From the NCBI GenBank assembly GCA_030998225.1, contig JAPYXD010000704.1, positions 10,292,001 to 10,356,000 of the forward strand: 64,000 bases of DNA, given 5' to 3'. Shown here one piece after another: positions 1-13,444 of the stretch. Within the stretch, counting starts at the first letter, position 1, and each line of letters opens with the position of its first letter. A program made the translations under genes and the position numbers. Source of the DNA: Diplolepis rosae. Its lineage: Eukaryota > Arthropoda > Insecta > Hymenoptera > Diplolepididae. The notes under the pieces are model-generated. The model searched no databases and was not told where the DNA came from. It saw only the letters and a list, made by a program, of their open reading frames with translations.

Positions 1-3000
1 TAGGTAAACTTATCTGAATTAGAAGGCCGTTCTATATTACCTCTGCAGAAAATATTATCTAAACATAGGCTACCAGTATTCATAAAATCATTCATACTCT
101 CGTACTTCCACACCAACAGGTCTTGTATAAAGAATAACTTCTGGGAACTTATCTTCTGAAGAGAAAGTTGCGGATCACGTGGATGATGAATAGGACGGCT
201 GTTTTCTGGATTTCCAGGGCAGGGTAAGAGTAATGTATGCATTAATAATCTCGTTATGGCTTGGACTGCTAAGCTACTAGCACGACTCAAGTCAGGCAGA
301 TCCTCTGAGGGAGTACTTTCATTTTGCGAGATATTAAGCACGCTGAGAAGTGCCATCCAGATTTCTTCAAATTGTAATCTGGAAGACCAACCTAAGAGAA
401 TCACTCTGTATATAAACTGTTCGAGGATATCCACTTCGTGGAGAAAGTTAGACTCTGAAGAGAGCAATGGAAAGTTACATTTAGTTGAACCAGACCCTGT
501 CATTTGCCACCCGTTCTTCCAGACTAGAGGTGGTGTCAAAACAAAGGAGTTCACTAAAGGTAGTCTACTTATACTTACAATAAGACTCTCAATGGGATCT
601 AACAAAAAGAGTGGAATGTTCTGTAGAGAATCGTCAGCTTTGTATTTCTCGAGCCAAGATACTAAAGTAGCCATTCGTATACAAGCCTGCGCGTAAGGCT
701 TGCTTTCTTCGCTCTCAAGAGCAGGTTGTAATCCACAGCTTTCAATAAAAGGCAACTTTTCGTTGGATGTCTGAAAATGTTCGACAAACCTTTTCAAGGA
801 AGTTATCATAGAACAGATCGAGAAATAATGTGCATTACTTCCTAAGACTTCACTTAGGCTAGGGTTCTTTAAAATTTCTTTGGCACAGCTCAAAGTCTTT
901 TCTAATTCAAAAGGCCTGAATTTCCTTCTATTATTCTCGTGGTTATCGATGATCCACTGATTCGTTTCTAGACAGAGCATAGCAAACTTGGCCAAATCTT
1001 CTTCAAATTTTGAATCGATCGCTGAAAGATTATATTGAGCTAGCCTAGTCAAAGTTCTTAAATAAATTGTTATTCCTGGCATTATCGAAAAAAGAGCCTC
1101 TCGGTAAATGGTGTCTTCTAATAATTCACAAAACCTAGATGCGTATTTTGATTCCTTCGCTGTTGCTTCTTGAAAATTTAAGATATAATGAGGTTTCGGA
1201 ATAAGTTGATTAACGTTTTGAACATGATGTAACAAACACTGCTTAGCAGCAGAATATAAAGGGCTCTCTTTAAAATCCAAAATCTTTTCCTCTGTCGTCC
1301 TGTTAAATTCTTTCTCTTGACAACTCTCGATGGTAATTCTCACTCCCAGCTTTATGCACTCCTTCAGAATCTTTAGATTAAATTCCTTACAGGTGAGTAT
1401 ACTGAAGCATTCATCAAAGTCTAAATTACTCAACAAATGTGCTGATTCTGAATTACCACCATTTGCACTCGAATAACAGCAGCGTAGTTTGACTTGTGAA
1501 AGGAACCAATTCCGATCTAGCTGAATTCTTTTGACTACAGACGGGTTCAATGGACGGCACTGGTCGAGTTGTAAAGGCGACAAATCATAATATTGTGTAC
1601 CAAGCTTGTTCAGCAAACTTACAAGACCTTCGTACTTTTTCGCCAGTTTTGTTGTCTGTAAAATATCTATAATTTTCATAAAGTCATCTTTGGGTAACTG
1701 TTCCTTTACGTGTTCAATGCTCAATGTTAATAAAATTTCTACCCTACGACTAGCAATTTTCGCTGCCATTCTGGAAAGTGCCAAGTATTTTGAAGTTAGT
1801 AATCTCGGGACGAGAGCTTGAATTACTGCACCACTTTGAGAATGATGAGCTCCTTCAACACATAAAAGCAAGTGTTTTACAAAACTTGGTTTTGACAGAT
1901 CCAGACATTTGGTAGCGATCGCCTGGATAAGAAGACCGCTCGCTGCTGAATTTCTATGCACAGCCACTGCAATTAGTTCTCTAACTGGTGGTTCGGTTAC
2001 CAAACGAATCGCCTCCTCAATATGATTTACCAGGAGCCAAGTCAAAGGTTCTGCATCGTTAAGATTCTCACAGACATAATCACAAAATAATATAGTACCT
2101 CCTCTTCTGATAATATCAGAGTTAATCACATTATGTCTAGTATCTATTTTCATAGAAAAAGGACTAGATGACTGAGCGCTTAAACTACGTATACCTAGTA
2201 CTTCTGACCAAAAGTCCATTTCACTGTAACTTAGTAAAGTCAACAAATAGGCCCACTGGCAGGTCAATGTCGGCCACAAATGGCCAACCTCGAGCATGAA
2301 AGCATTCAAATCAGCTATGAAAATTCTCTCTTCATCTGTGACATTGCAACCAAGGACCATTTGCATAGCAGCATTTGCTACTTTGCAGTGACTACCAGAC
2401 TCAAGCATGTGAATGCAAAGTTGCAAAAATAACGCAGATTGATGTACAAAGAACTCTTCAACCACATCATTCATTGGAAGGTTGCTTTTGAGAGCGGATA
2501 TTTTAAGATCAGTCATCTTAGCACCTATAAATTTGATCACCCGGAATATAAATTTAGCTAATATCCTTTCAGGCTGCATTTCGACCAATTGATTACCAAG
2601 AGCATTCAATGGATCTCTGGATTCTTGAATTGAATCTGGAACAAGGACGATATCTGATAAATCAGTAATATTTGGACTGAGATCTGACAATCGGGCGAGC
2701 ATAGCTTCTTCTTTAGCGTAGGAAATTAAACATAACAGAACGATGTTGACCATCCCGAGCCATCGCTCTATTTTTATTATTCGTTCATTAATCGATGGTG
2801 GATTCGTTAATAATGCCTTCAAAAGAGGATCAACAGGTCGAAATACAGTTGGAGAAACCACAGTGCAAAGTTTCACGAGCGCTATATGAGATTCTTTCGA
2901 TTCAAGTCGAACTTTCCCAGCTTCTAACATTGGAAGAAGAGTATCCACCACAGATCTTGACCATCTTCTCCATTTTTCTTCACCGTTGCCGTCGTTGTTG

Positions 3001-6000
3001 AATCTAGACTCTGTTAAGCAAATAGACAACAACTCGATAACTTGGTGGTACTCTACTAGTCTTAACAGCATTGAAATCAAAACTTCTCGAGTTGTTTCGA
3101 GCTCCTTCTGTTCCGATAGATTTGAACTTGGAATGCGCGCCAAGAAAATATCTTCGACTACGGGAATGAGAGCTGGAATACAGTGAGTTAAAGGTGGCTG
3201 TCCACTAGCCATAAGTCCGTCGCATAATTGTATAATCTTTGGAACACCAATTATACTTTTCGAGTGATGTTTCTCGTAGGATAAACGGACTAAGAATTCA
3301 AAAATTCTTGGGAGAAGATCTTCGGATTGTCGTATTTGACCCTCTTCGATGAATTCAAATTGTTTTATAACAAAGCCAATGAATATTTGGTCTGAGTCCA
3401 ACATACAGTAGTTAATATGAAGTTGAACCAATTGACTTAACAGCATGAGAACATGACATTGTAAAGGTATAGAACTAGTAACTGTGTACTGCTTTAATGA
3501 TTTAATCACCATTGGTTCAAAAAGTCGAATGTATGATTCAACAGATGCCTTTTTGTCTAAGGATTTTGTCAAGTTTTTAAAGACAGATGTAATTTTTCGG
3601 TCTCCTCTTCTGCGAAGCAGACCGATCCACCTGAAAATTTAAATTTAACATTTTAAAGCTGCGATATTCACTTCATAACGACATTAGTCACATCTAAAAT
3701 CACAATTCGTCCGAGAATTTGAAGATTAAAATTCTTTTAGCGGCTCAAAAACAAAAGTCAATCTAATAAACATAATAGCAAACTTTTTACTCACCCAGTA
3801 TCTGGATCATTTCCACCTCTACAGTTATTCCCTATGGTCTTTATTGTCTCGGAGAGCTGTCTTGCTGGTTTTTGAAAACATTGACCGTAAAAACTTTTAT
3901 CATCATCTCGAAAACTGATATTCATATCAATATTCCTTTGCTTATCGAAATCACTCCACTGCGCACAAAGATTTGTACCAAACAAGCATTTCAATAACTG
4001 CTGGACACACTGAACTGTCTTTGTCGATGAGAGAACAACAGTAGTTTGCAAATAATGTAAGACTTCTTCAGAGATTCTACCAGCTTCGTTAACTGTCGCT
4101 ATTTCTAAGAGTTGTGACAGCACTTGCAAAGTTGCATTCAGTAATGATAAGTACATTTCACTAGCCTCCGAAACCAATGTAACATTATAATTAGCATGGG
4201 CAGCTTTGAGAATTTCGTAAAGCTTTATGTAATGAGAAATATTATGAAATACGCCCATTTGTTCTTTTCCGAATCTCAAATTCAGAAACTTGTCCATCTT
4301 ATCTTTTGGTTTATGCTCAGGTATGAGTTTTTTCTTAGGAGATAATGATTGTACAGTTGGCAAAGATGGAAGAGAAGACTTACTCGTAGGTTGCATTATT
4401 TGAACATCGTCGATAACATGAACGAAGATATTCAAAACTCTAACCACATGTGTTAAAAGCAATTCCAAATGTTCGTACATTCGTTTATCTTTATATGACC
4501 CCCATGATTTTGCTGAGTCTGTTTCATCTTTATTTGTCGAATCTCCAGGCTTGAGATTACAAACAGCCATTCCGGCCGCAATATTTCCAACTAGTATAAG
4601 TAAATTTCTATGTGTAGCGAGATCTAAACTTATTGGCGATGAAGATAAGAGAGTTATTGATAAGGACATTAAACTATTGCTAACAGACAATATCATATCG
4701 TTTGAAAAATTAGTTTCATTTAGGTCCCCTTTACTAGACGACTTCTTATGTGACTTCTTTGATTGGTTTTTCGTTAAAATACAATCCCATGCTCGCGAAT
4801 ACACTGTCGTAAAATAAGTTTCGCTTAAAAGACTGAAAGCCTCATAACAACCATAAGTTAAATGTTTGGATGAAAAGACGACAAGTTTTTCCAATAGAAG
4901 GTTTACTATTCTAGATAAGGCGTCGTCCACTTTCTCACAATAATGTCTTTCCTTCGATGCGCATAAAAAATTGAAGGGTTTAATTAAACTGTTGATCAGA
5001 ATTTTATGTTCAGTATAACATGCTGAAAATTCTAAAGAATCGGAAATCATGGTCGATAAGTACCGATCAGTGTGACATGCCGCTTTTCTTGTTACAGCAT
5101 CCTCCTGTGGATGCCGATAATATAGCAATGGGATTATTCTGCAATTAAATTATTTTTAATATAACATGAGACAAGAATAATCACCGACAAAATGAGACAG
5201 GTAATTTTTTTGTAATTCACTTACCTAACAATAGCATTGCTCACTGCACATCTCACCCTCTGATCTTGATCACCTAGCAATTTGATAAAAACGGAAATTA
5301 CGTTTTCTTGAAATTGGCATCCATTCATAACATGCTCTATAGTAATGTAAGGCAGTTCACTTAAGAACTCAACTAACTTTACTCTAACGAGAAAGTAAGG
5401 ATTATTTACAATTTGCGGGAGTGAATTCAGTATCACTATTGCGTGTTGATTTTCTACAGATTCTAAGAGATCCGTCATAAAAATACTAAGAGAATTCAAA
5501 GCCTGTCGACAAGTCGTTGCGGAATCATCTTTCAATCCCTATAAATTTTCGAATCATTTTTTGATTATTCATTTCTTAGATATTATATTTTTGATTATCC
5601 ATTTATGGTTGTCCTACCTTTAATATTAAATTTATTAATTCTTGCAAAAGTCCTGATTTCCCGTTCTCACTTTCGAACTGCTTAACTTCAATATTCTCAA
5701 AAAAACCTCCATTCTGAATAAAAATCGCCTTCAAGAAAGATCCAATAACCAGAGACACATTCCCTCTCAACTGCGGATCAGAGTGATACGCAAATAGCAA
5801 AATATCCGACATTTTTTGCTGATATTCCTCGGTTGGCGTTCTAGCAACCGTAATGAAAAATAAGCTTGGACATATTCTTAAAATATTAGCAATGCATGTA
5901 AGTGCAAGTGATTTGACGCTGACACGAAACACTTTATCTGGTATTAACTGACCAACTTTGCCTGTCAAGAGAAACGAGGAAGCCAAATAACGACAACAAT

Positions 6001-9000
6001 ATTTCAATGGGGCATCAAATTCTGTAAGTCGACCAATATCGAATTCCGGATATAGCACATTTACTGAAGATCTGTGTGGTGAATACATCGATGTAGCTGT
6101 ATCGTCTAAATAATCTTCTTCTTTAGAATATTGACTCAGCAAACTGGAGTCGGGAATCTTTTCAGATTTTTCAATTTCGCTGCCAAAATCACTTCCTTCC
6201 TCTTGGTCTTCGTCTACAGAAATAAATCTTGTTTTAAATGAGAATAGAAATGAAAATAGACTTGAAAATGAAATTTTATAATTTGAAAAAATGTACTATT
6301 GTATACAGGATAGAACTTTTTTGAAGTTTTACCATCGTGGAAATGTATTCTTAAAATAAAATTAAATTCAATGATTTACAAGAATGTGACAATTATATTT
6401 CTTTATAAAAATTTGTAAATACTCTTTAAATTTTGTAAAACTTTTCAAATTACGACAGCAAATTTTTTCTAATTGTAATTATTTACCGAAATTTATTATA
6501 ACTTTTAAAGAATATAAACATTATTTTTTTCTACAAAGTATTTTTAGTAAATTTAACAATTTATTACAAATTCCTAAAAAAATACAATTATCAAATTATT
6601 GTGTCTTATTATAAAAACAAATCTCCAACCAATTTACAGTAGTGAACAAAATCTACGTACTAGCAATACTCCCAATTGTTAAATTGCTGTAATCATCTAA
6701 TATTCTGTTTGTCATTTCTACAGAATCGCTGGGGATATCTTGTTTTTGAGGTCTTTGAATGAAGGGTAAAGCATTTTCAGAGTCTGATATCCACTTTTGA
6801 ATTTTTGGAGTAATGTCAGGTATATCTGAAACGTCTGAATCTAATAAATTGAGAGTTGCCTCTGAAGTTCCGCCAGATACTGTAGTCGCAGAGAGGCTCA
6901 TATGGCCCAGTGAAAGTTTCCCGATATTTTCGTTAACTGAAATTCTACTGTGTCCGATACCATCTTTGCATAACAAAATATACACGAAATCTTTTTGCGG
7001 AGACTGTAAAAGTTGAACAAGAGTCTCTAAAGCTGCATTGACAACATTGTGATTTGAATGCGACTTAGCGTAATGCATACACAGTTCGTAAATTTGTATA
7101 AAACCCTCCAATCGATGAGCGTTTTCAGATTCAGTTTCTAGTGGTGAACTCATATTAGGCAACATTATTCGAAAACAATTAAATACTCCTATCACAGTAG
7201 TCGTACATTCTTTATCGGTTTCAATCATCCGCACAGCTGTGTCTAGTAAATATAAAACGATTTTCGAAATTCATTTCGATATACACGTACTTATATCAAG
7301 AAGTAAATTAAAGTTGCTGTAAAAAAATGTTCCTAATCTAATAAAAACTTTTGACCAAAACAATTTGATTTATAATGCTAAATTAAATATAGACGTATTT
7401 TATAAAGATCTATTAATACCTATAAGATTGTCCATTACGTAACTCAAAAAGTTTTGCGGTTTACGACAATTTAAACATGTTATTAATATCATTCCAGCTG
7501 CTGCTCTCCGCAATGCAGCTTCAGTTGATGAAACGTTTGGGAAAAATGCCTTCAAGAGGGTCTATACAAAGATTATTAGGAATAGTAAATAGCAATTGAG
7601 TTATTTTAATTTAAAAAAAAACTTAGAATATAATATTATTTGCTCTGACCTTAACGTCTTTGTCCGTCATAAATGGTCCCAGTGGTTTCAAAATTAATGG
7701 CAGAGATTGTGCAAGTGTTTCAATCACAGATTCTTCTTTACGTTTCATTATTGTTACGATGCATGGAATCAAATTTGATACATATGCTTTGCCTTTGGCT
7801 GTTCGGATCATGTGACTCAGTGATCCAAAGCGCCATAATGCTGCTCTTAGAGAACGAGCGGATCTATTTCTTTTAATTTCTTGATACAATTCAATTAGTA
7901 CTTTTACTATGTGACCATCAGCCATTGCCTAAAAGTAACTTTGATATTAATATGAAGATGTATTCTTGATACCTTATTTAGAATAAATTATATTAATTGC
8001 ATTTTTTTACTAGAGATTTCATCACTAATGTAAATAATATTAATTAATATTAATAGTGGTTGGTTTTTAACTTGGCTTTAGGGTTCAGAAATAATGTAAC
8101 TCGGAGTTTCATTTTTTTCCTTGAAACGCTTCGTCTCTAATTGGAGTCCTCATCAGTGATCTTTATTTCTAAACTATCAGAGAAATGTTTATTAAAATAT
8201 TACACATATGAACCCTACTTTGGTGTAAACTTTGGTAATCTACAGACTAAAAAATGAACACTTTTTGCATGAAAATATACCAACACCTTACACAAACCAT
8301 TGAAAGTTCTTAAGAATAACAATATAATAATAGCAGCATGAACTTTAAAAACCCTAAACTAAAACTCAAATACCTTTATGTATAAATTTAACAGAGAATG
8401 TAGATACCTCAGAAATTTTGCATTGAATTGTACAGAAGGACTTGGATAAAAATACATGAAAATACTTTAGAAAACAGATTAAATTATACACTTAAAAATC
8501 TTATCAATCTCAATAGACTTGAATATACAAGTAGTAAATTAAAATTAATAGATTTGTATATTATGTCACATTTTAGTCTTTGTACATTACCAAAGTTTAC
8601 ATCAAAGTAGGGCTCATATGTGTAATATTTTAGCAAACATTTTTTTGATATTTTAGAAATAAAGATCACTGATGAGGACTACAATTAGAGTCGAAACGTT
8701 TGAAGGAAAAAAAAATAAACTCTGAGTTAAAATATTTCTGGACCCTAAAGCCAAGTTAAAAACCATCTACTATTAATATTATTAAGAGTCGATATGAGCT
8801 AGCTATTAATGATTAATTAATATATTTAATTAATAATATATAATTATAATATTATATTATTATTATATATCAATTTAAAATATATTATTATATATTATAT
8901 TAATATTAATACAAAAATCTGGCTTTCTTTTAAAAATAGTTTAAAACTTTTGAAAATTTAATTTCATACTCTAATAATCCTATTGAGACATTCGTCCGCC

Positions 9001-9565
9001 ACAGTTCGAACATCCGCATCATTATCATCGCAATAGGATAATAAAGTTTCCATTGAAAGACTAAAAACTTGAGCAAATTTGGGAGCAGCCCTGGTTGATC
9101 CAAGACATATTCCATCAGTAATCGTAATGCAATTCGATATTTTCTCTTTTTTTCTGTAACGTTATTTATTTTATTTGAAATGAAATAAAACAAGAATATT
9201 TATTTGTTTTTAAAAAAAGTTTATAAAATAATTAGTATTAATTTTCATGAACCAACTTCAAAAATACTTTTAAACTTTTTAAATATTGATAGGACTAATT
9301 ATGGATAAAATTCATATAGTACATGAAAGATTATTTATTTTTAAGTTATAATAAAAGAGTGAATTAAAAATCTTAAAAATATGAATATGTGCGAAATTTT
9401 TATAAATATTAAAACTAAGTTACAAAGACATGAGCATCACTATATTAAGTTAAATAATTCATGTTTACAAAAATACCTGACTCCAAAATCCAAATCGGTT
9501 GATTCCTGGTCTTGCAGGCTCTTCAAAGTCTCCACAGCCTTAATTATTACATTTATTGATGTCAT
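1..9565 (-). CDS. HTT: huntingtin, 5' nine exons (partial; 3' end lies beyond position 1)
   Basis: Large HEAT-repeat scaffold protein involved in vesicle transport and autophagy. Coding exons read on the minus strand: 9565-9477, 9153-8970, 7928-7650, 7561-7420, 7242-6661, 6213-5618, 5538-5225, 5138-3795 and 3630-1; all junctions are GT-AG and keep phase, giving about 2386 codons with no stop. The N-terminus MTSINVIIKAVETLKSLQDQ aligns with the vertebrate N17 segment, but no polyQ or polyP tract follows. Exon 3 carries RSLRAALWRFGSLSHMIR, exon 6 YLASSFLLTGKVGQLIPDK and exon 8 VCVQQLLKCLFGTNLCAQ, all close to vertebrate huntingtin. The last visible residues correspond to roughly human residue 2640, so about 500 residues are missing. 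The final visible exon is at least 3630 nt without an intron. The start was chosen because ATG at 9565 begins the N17-like segment and has an A at -3. Identification is very secure; individual splice sites are read by eye. Confidence 0.96.
7929..8969 (-). other. huntingtin intron 2, enlarged by a foldback element
   Basis: This is the intron between the exons ending at 8970 and starting at 7928. At 1041 bp it is the largest huntingtin intron in the window, and about 735 bp of it is the foldback element at 8047-8782. The rest is plain AT-rich sequence. Confidence 0.85.
8047..8782. mobile_element. foldback/MITE-like element in huntingtin intron
   Basis: The arms 8047-8253 and about 8567-8782 are inverted copies of each other. 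Shared blocks include the outer TTTTTAACTTGGCTTTAGGG and an inner CACATATG...AAAGTTTAC segment. The interior (8254-8566) has no convincing coding sequence. Flanks are TTAATATTAAT-type repeats that could be the target site but are too simple to define a duplication. The arms are diverged at several positions, so the insertion is not recent. No transposase is present, so the element would be non-autonomous; the superfamily is not assigned. Confidence 0.8.
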
Positions 9566-10314
9566 TTTAGCAAAATCTCTACTTAGATATGCGCAATAAA
9601 TTTTTTTTCAAGTTTTGCACTGTACGAGTAACATTTTCATGTAATTAATAACAAATGTTTTGTATTAATTCAACACAGGTATAAAGGTTGACTTGACTAT
9701 TGATAGCGGTTGATTCATGTTAAGTGACAGTAGCGCCACGGCGCGTATATTTAATGAACTAAATCTGGTTCCGATATAAACTTTTTTAACTGTTAACAGC
9801 TGATGTCTGTTTAACATATATATAAATAAATAATAAATGCAAATATCAAAAGAGCTTTTTACTCAATGTAAGTGATGTATTGAATTATGCGGGAGAGGGT
9901 AATAGAAAATTTCTCGAAGGAGAAAATATTGTGAATTCCAATCATTTAATGATTTTTCTACTTAAAATTTTCTCAAAATTAATTTCCTTTTACGGAATTT
10001 TGAAGTAATACAATCTAAAATTACTTCTTTCATCTCTGGTAGCCATAGTTTTTTAGTATAACAAACAATATACACGCAAAACATCAAAAATTATCAAAAT
10101 ATCTTATGTTTTACCTTCATAACCGTTGTAATTTGTAACGAAATCAAATTCAAAAAATGGTTCGACAATGAGCTATGTACAATCGAGTAGGAAACGGGAG
10201 AAGGAAACATAAAGAGGATAAAGAGTGTCTTGTCTTCTAATTGTGATGGTATCTTTTTCTAACTAATAGTGAATACGATCCCGACAGCAAATGCAGACAG
10301 TCAATGCACAATTA
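9566..10314. promoter_or_regulatory. huntingtin upstream region, no gene seen
   Basis: About 750 bp lie between the huntingtin ATG and the transposon block. A short less AT-rich patch with GCGCCACGGCGCG (around 9735) sits about 170 bp upstream of the ATG and could be part of the promoter. No TATA box or other defined element is convincing. The remainder is AT-rich and featureless. Confidence 0.4.
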
Positions 10315-10477
10315 AAATTGATTAAAATCGAGAACGCAAAAACTCCCGACTTTCATTGGGCGTAGACCAAAAGAACCAATCGTAGACTAGAATTAAAAGG
10401 AACCTTAAGGTGCTGACATATCTTGTAAAGCAAGTATTTCGCTCGCTTGCCGAAGACCTCATAAGAGTGAGAGAGAC

Positions 10478-10590
10478 GGAATGTTCTCTATCTCTTTTAC
10501 TCTTGTAAACTTTTGCGCAAGTTAACAAGGAGAATGCAAAAATTTACAAGAGTAAATTTACAAGAGTGAAAGAGATAGAGAATATAATAT
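10478..10590. repeat. short hairpin just outside the 2.8-kb foldback element
   Basis: ATGTTCTCTATCTCTTTTAC at about 10479-10500 is answered by the inverted GAGTGAAAGAGATAGAGAA at about 10564-10582, so the two blocks can fold into a hairpin of about 25 bp. TACAAGAGTAAAT is also repeated in the loop. It may be the edge of an older element into which the neighbouring foldback inserted. Confidence 0.55.
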
Positions 10591-10614
10591 GTCCGTGAAG
10601 TTAGCACTCCGACC

Positions 10615-13444
10615 ATGGAAAATCCAAACTTTTTTTGGTGAAATCGTTTGGTGGTTGTTTGGTGGTCGTTAGGTGGTAGTTTTCGACGTTTGGTGGTCAA
10701 AATTACAAAAACTACAGAATTTTTAGTGTTGGAGTGCTAACTTCACGCTGCACTCCACATGTTAATATTTTTCAAAATTTCTTTTTGCAATCGTTTGGTG
10801 GTCGTTTGGTGGTCGTTAGGTGGTAGTTTTCGACGTTTGGTGGTCAAAATTGTGGGAGATATCATTTTTCAAAAAAATCTTTTATAGTATGCGCAGAAGA
10901 TCTGCGCATGTGTACACTTGGCGCGCAATTTGAAAACAAAATTATAAAAAACTATTCAGATCGTTTAATAATCTATTAAATTACATTTATTTTATGCATC
11001 TTTAAATGCTTTACATTATTCAAAGGTAAACATCATCCTTCAATAGCTATCTTAAATTTACATCACATTTATTATCTCAAAAACTAAGTTTCTTGATATT
11101 TTAAAATAATTCTTTTTGGAAGCACTTCATGATTGTTTGGTAATCGTCTGGAGGTAGTTTCTGACGTTAGGTGGTCACAATAGACCTTTTTATCCTGAAA
11201 GGCGCTGGTGCGCATGTGCCGAAATTTGACGTCATTTCCGGATTTTTCGTCAGGTTTTGTATAGAAAAACGATATTTACTGTTATAATTTAATATACTAA
11301 ACAAATAAAAAAGCATAAATATTAAGAGAACGAAAGAGGCGAAAATCTGCAACAAATTGAAAACAAATCCGGTGAAAAACAGTAAGAAGTGCGGTTAAAT
11401 CGTCAAATAGGTACGAATGTTTACTACACGTTATAGTAGAATTTGATAAATATTGTACCTGCATTACGTACATTCCTTCACTAGTTTTTAAAAATTTACA
11501 TTAAACTTAAGAAATTACAAAATACATTTTTAAAAAAGTATATTTTAATTTTTTTGTACTTTTTTTTTTTTCTATTGTTAATTATTATCAACTGCTTATT
11601 GTCAAATCGGTTATTTCTTCTCAGAATTACATTTTACAAATTTTGTATATACTATTGAAAAGTTTCAAAGTGACATGTTTGATAACATGTCTTTTATTGT
11701 ATTGACCCAAATTCATATAATGTTTGTTCATTTCTTTGGCATAGGGTCAGTTTCTTCTTATTTTCTTTGATTAAAATTATTATTACATTTAAAAATGCGC
11801 AAAAAGAAAGAAAGGCAAACGTTTCGGCCACATATGGGGGCCCTCTTCAGTGCCATAAATTCAAAGATTATTTCAAAATTTCTGTAAAGGATTACAATAT
11901 AGAAGATAATTAAAAAAAGAATTATCATAGAAATTAAAAACTTATCTCATAGCTTGCAATTCAAAATGAAGTAGTCCAGTATGCAGCACAATGGCAAAAC
12001 GCGAACAAATTTTACATTCATGAAAAAAATAATAATTTTAATCAAAGAAAATAAGAAGAAACTGACCCTATGCCAAAGAAATGAACAAACATTATTGAAA
12101 AGCTTGAACGATTCGGAAAATAAGAGCTCCACCAAAAATAGTGTGCGAAATCGTATTACATAAGAATTCTTCCAAAATTTTCAACACAGGCACCTATATG
12201 TATGGAACATAGCAAACATATTTGAAATATGCATTAGGAGTTTCTGGACGAAAAGATTCATAAAGCACATATAAATATAATATTATACACATTATATACT
12301 TCAGATCTAAAATTAACACTTTCAGTATTATATTTCTACTTATACTAAATTAGTGATATAATCCTCGTTTCTTTTAAACTTGCTTTAAAGAGAAACATTA
12401 GACAAGTACAATAAGTGTTATACATAATACTTTTTTACGTAGCAATATTTAGTTGTTCAAAAAATTATTCATAAAAAATTAACACTTCTATCAAATTCGT
12501 TTTCTGTACGATAAGTGTATTATTTTCTAAGTTTATTTTGCCAACGAAAAAATTTGAGAAGAAAAGTTGGGGGCATAAGAGTAATTTAGTTTCGCCAACT
12601 TTGAGTCCATAATAATAAATATTCTTGAACAAAACCAATCCACTTACCTTCATTTTCAAATAGACAGAGATCGATCGACTAGTGTTATTAAAAAATACTT
12701 ACGATAACAAAATAGAACCAAAGTTTCGATCGGCACCATTCAGTCAAATATGCTACCCAAAGTATTTAGTTGTACTTTGTGTATTACCGTCTTTTAAATT
12801 TCGCGCCGGTTTAGTATGCGCGCACCAACGTTCGTGCACACTGTGACAAATTGTCTGAAAAATTAATATCTGACACAATTGTGACCACCTAACGTCAGAA
12901 ACTACCTCCAGACGATTACCAAACAATCATGAAGTGCTTCCAAAAAGAATTATTTTAAAATATCAAGAAACTTAGTTTTTGAGATAATAAATGTGATGTA
13001 AATTTAAGATAGCTATTGTAGGATGATGTTTGCCTTTGAATAATGTAAAGCATTTAAAGATGCATAAAATAAATGTAATTTAATAGACTATTAAACGATC
13101 TGAATAGTTTTTTATAATTTTGTTTTCAAATTGCGCACCAAGTGTACACATGCGCAGATCTTCTGCGCATACTATAAAAGATTTTTTTGAAAAATGATAT
13201 CTCCCACAATTTTGACCACCAAACGTCGAAAACTACCACCTAACGACCACCAAACGACCACCAAACGATTACAAAAAGAAATTTTGAAAAATATTGACAT
13301 GTGGAGTGCAGCGTGAAGTTAGCACTCCAACACTAAAAATTCTGTAGTTTTTGTAATTTTGACCACCAAACGTTGAAAACTACCACCTAACGACCACCAA
13401 ACAACCACCAAACTTTTTCACCAAAAAAAGTTTGGATTTTCCAT
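10615..13444. mobile_element. 2.8-kb foldback DNA element with about 568-bp inverted arms
   Basis: The left arm 10615-11182 and right arm 12878-13444 are colinear inverted copies. Each arm starts with ATGGAAAATCCAAACTTTTT and contains two blocks of tandem TTTGGTGGTCG-type units, a palindrome around GCGCAGAAGATCTGCGC and a distal third block. The interior 11183-12877 encodes no recognisable transposase: its longest frames are about 60 codons and overlap repeats. A second foldback is nested inside. No clear target-site duplication is visible; the left flank continues with a GTGAAGTTAGCACTCC motif that also occurs, inverted, inside the arms, so the true left end may lie slightly further out. The superfamily is unassigned and the element must be non-autonomous. 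Confidence 0.85.
11719..12095. repeat. nested perfect inverted repeat inside the 2.8-kb element
   Basis: About 65 bp at 11719-11783 (TTTCTTTGGCATAGGGTCAG and neighbours) recur as an essentially perfect inverted copy at 12030-12095. The enclosed segment contains AAACGTTTCGGCC followed by CCCTCTTCAGTGCC (about 11818-11850). This resembles the GAAACGTTTC plus CTGATGAGG-type motif found in several retroelement ends. No coding potential is seen. Confidence 0.75.

Noticed and set aside
256..696. 146-codon plus-strand open frame
   Set aside because: It lies antisense to the open huntingtin exon, and its codons make no recognisable protein; it is a shadow of the real frame.
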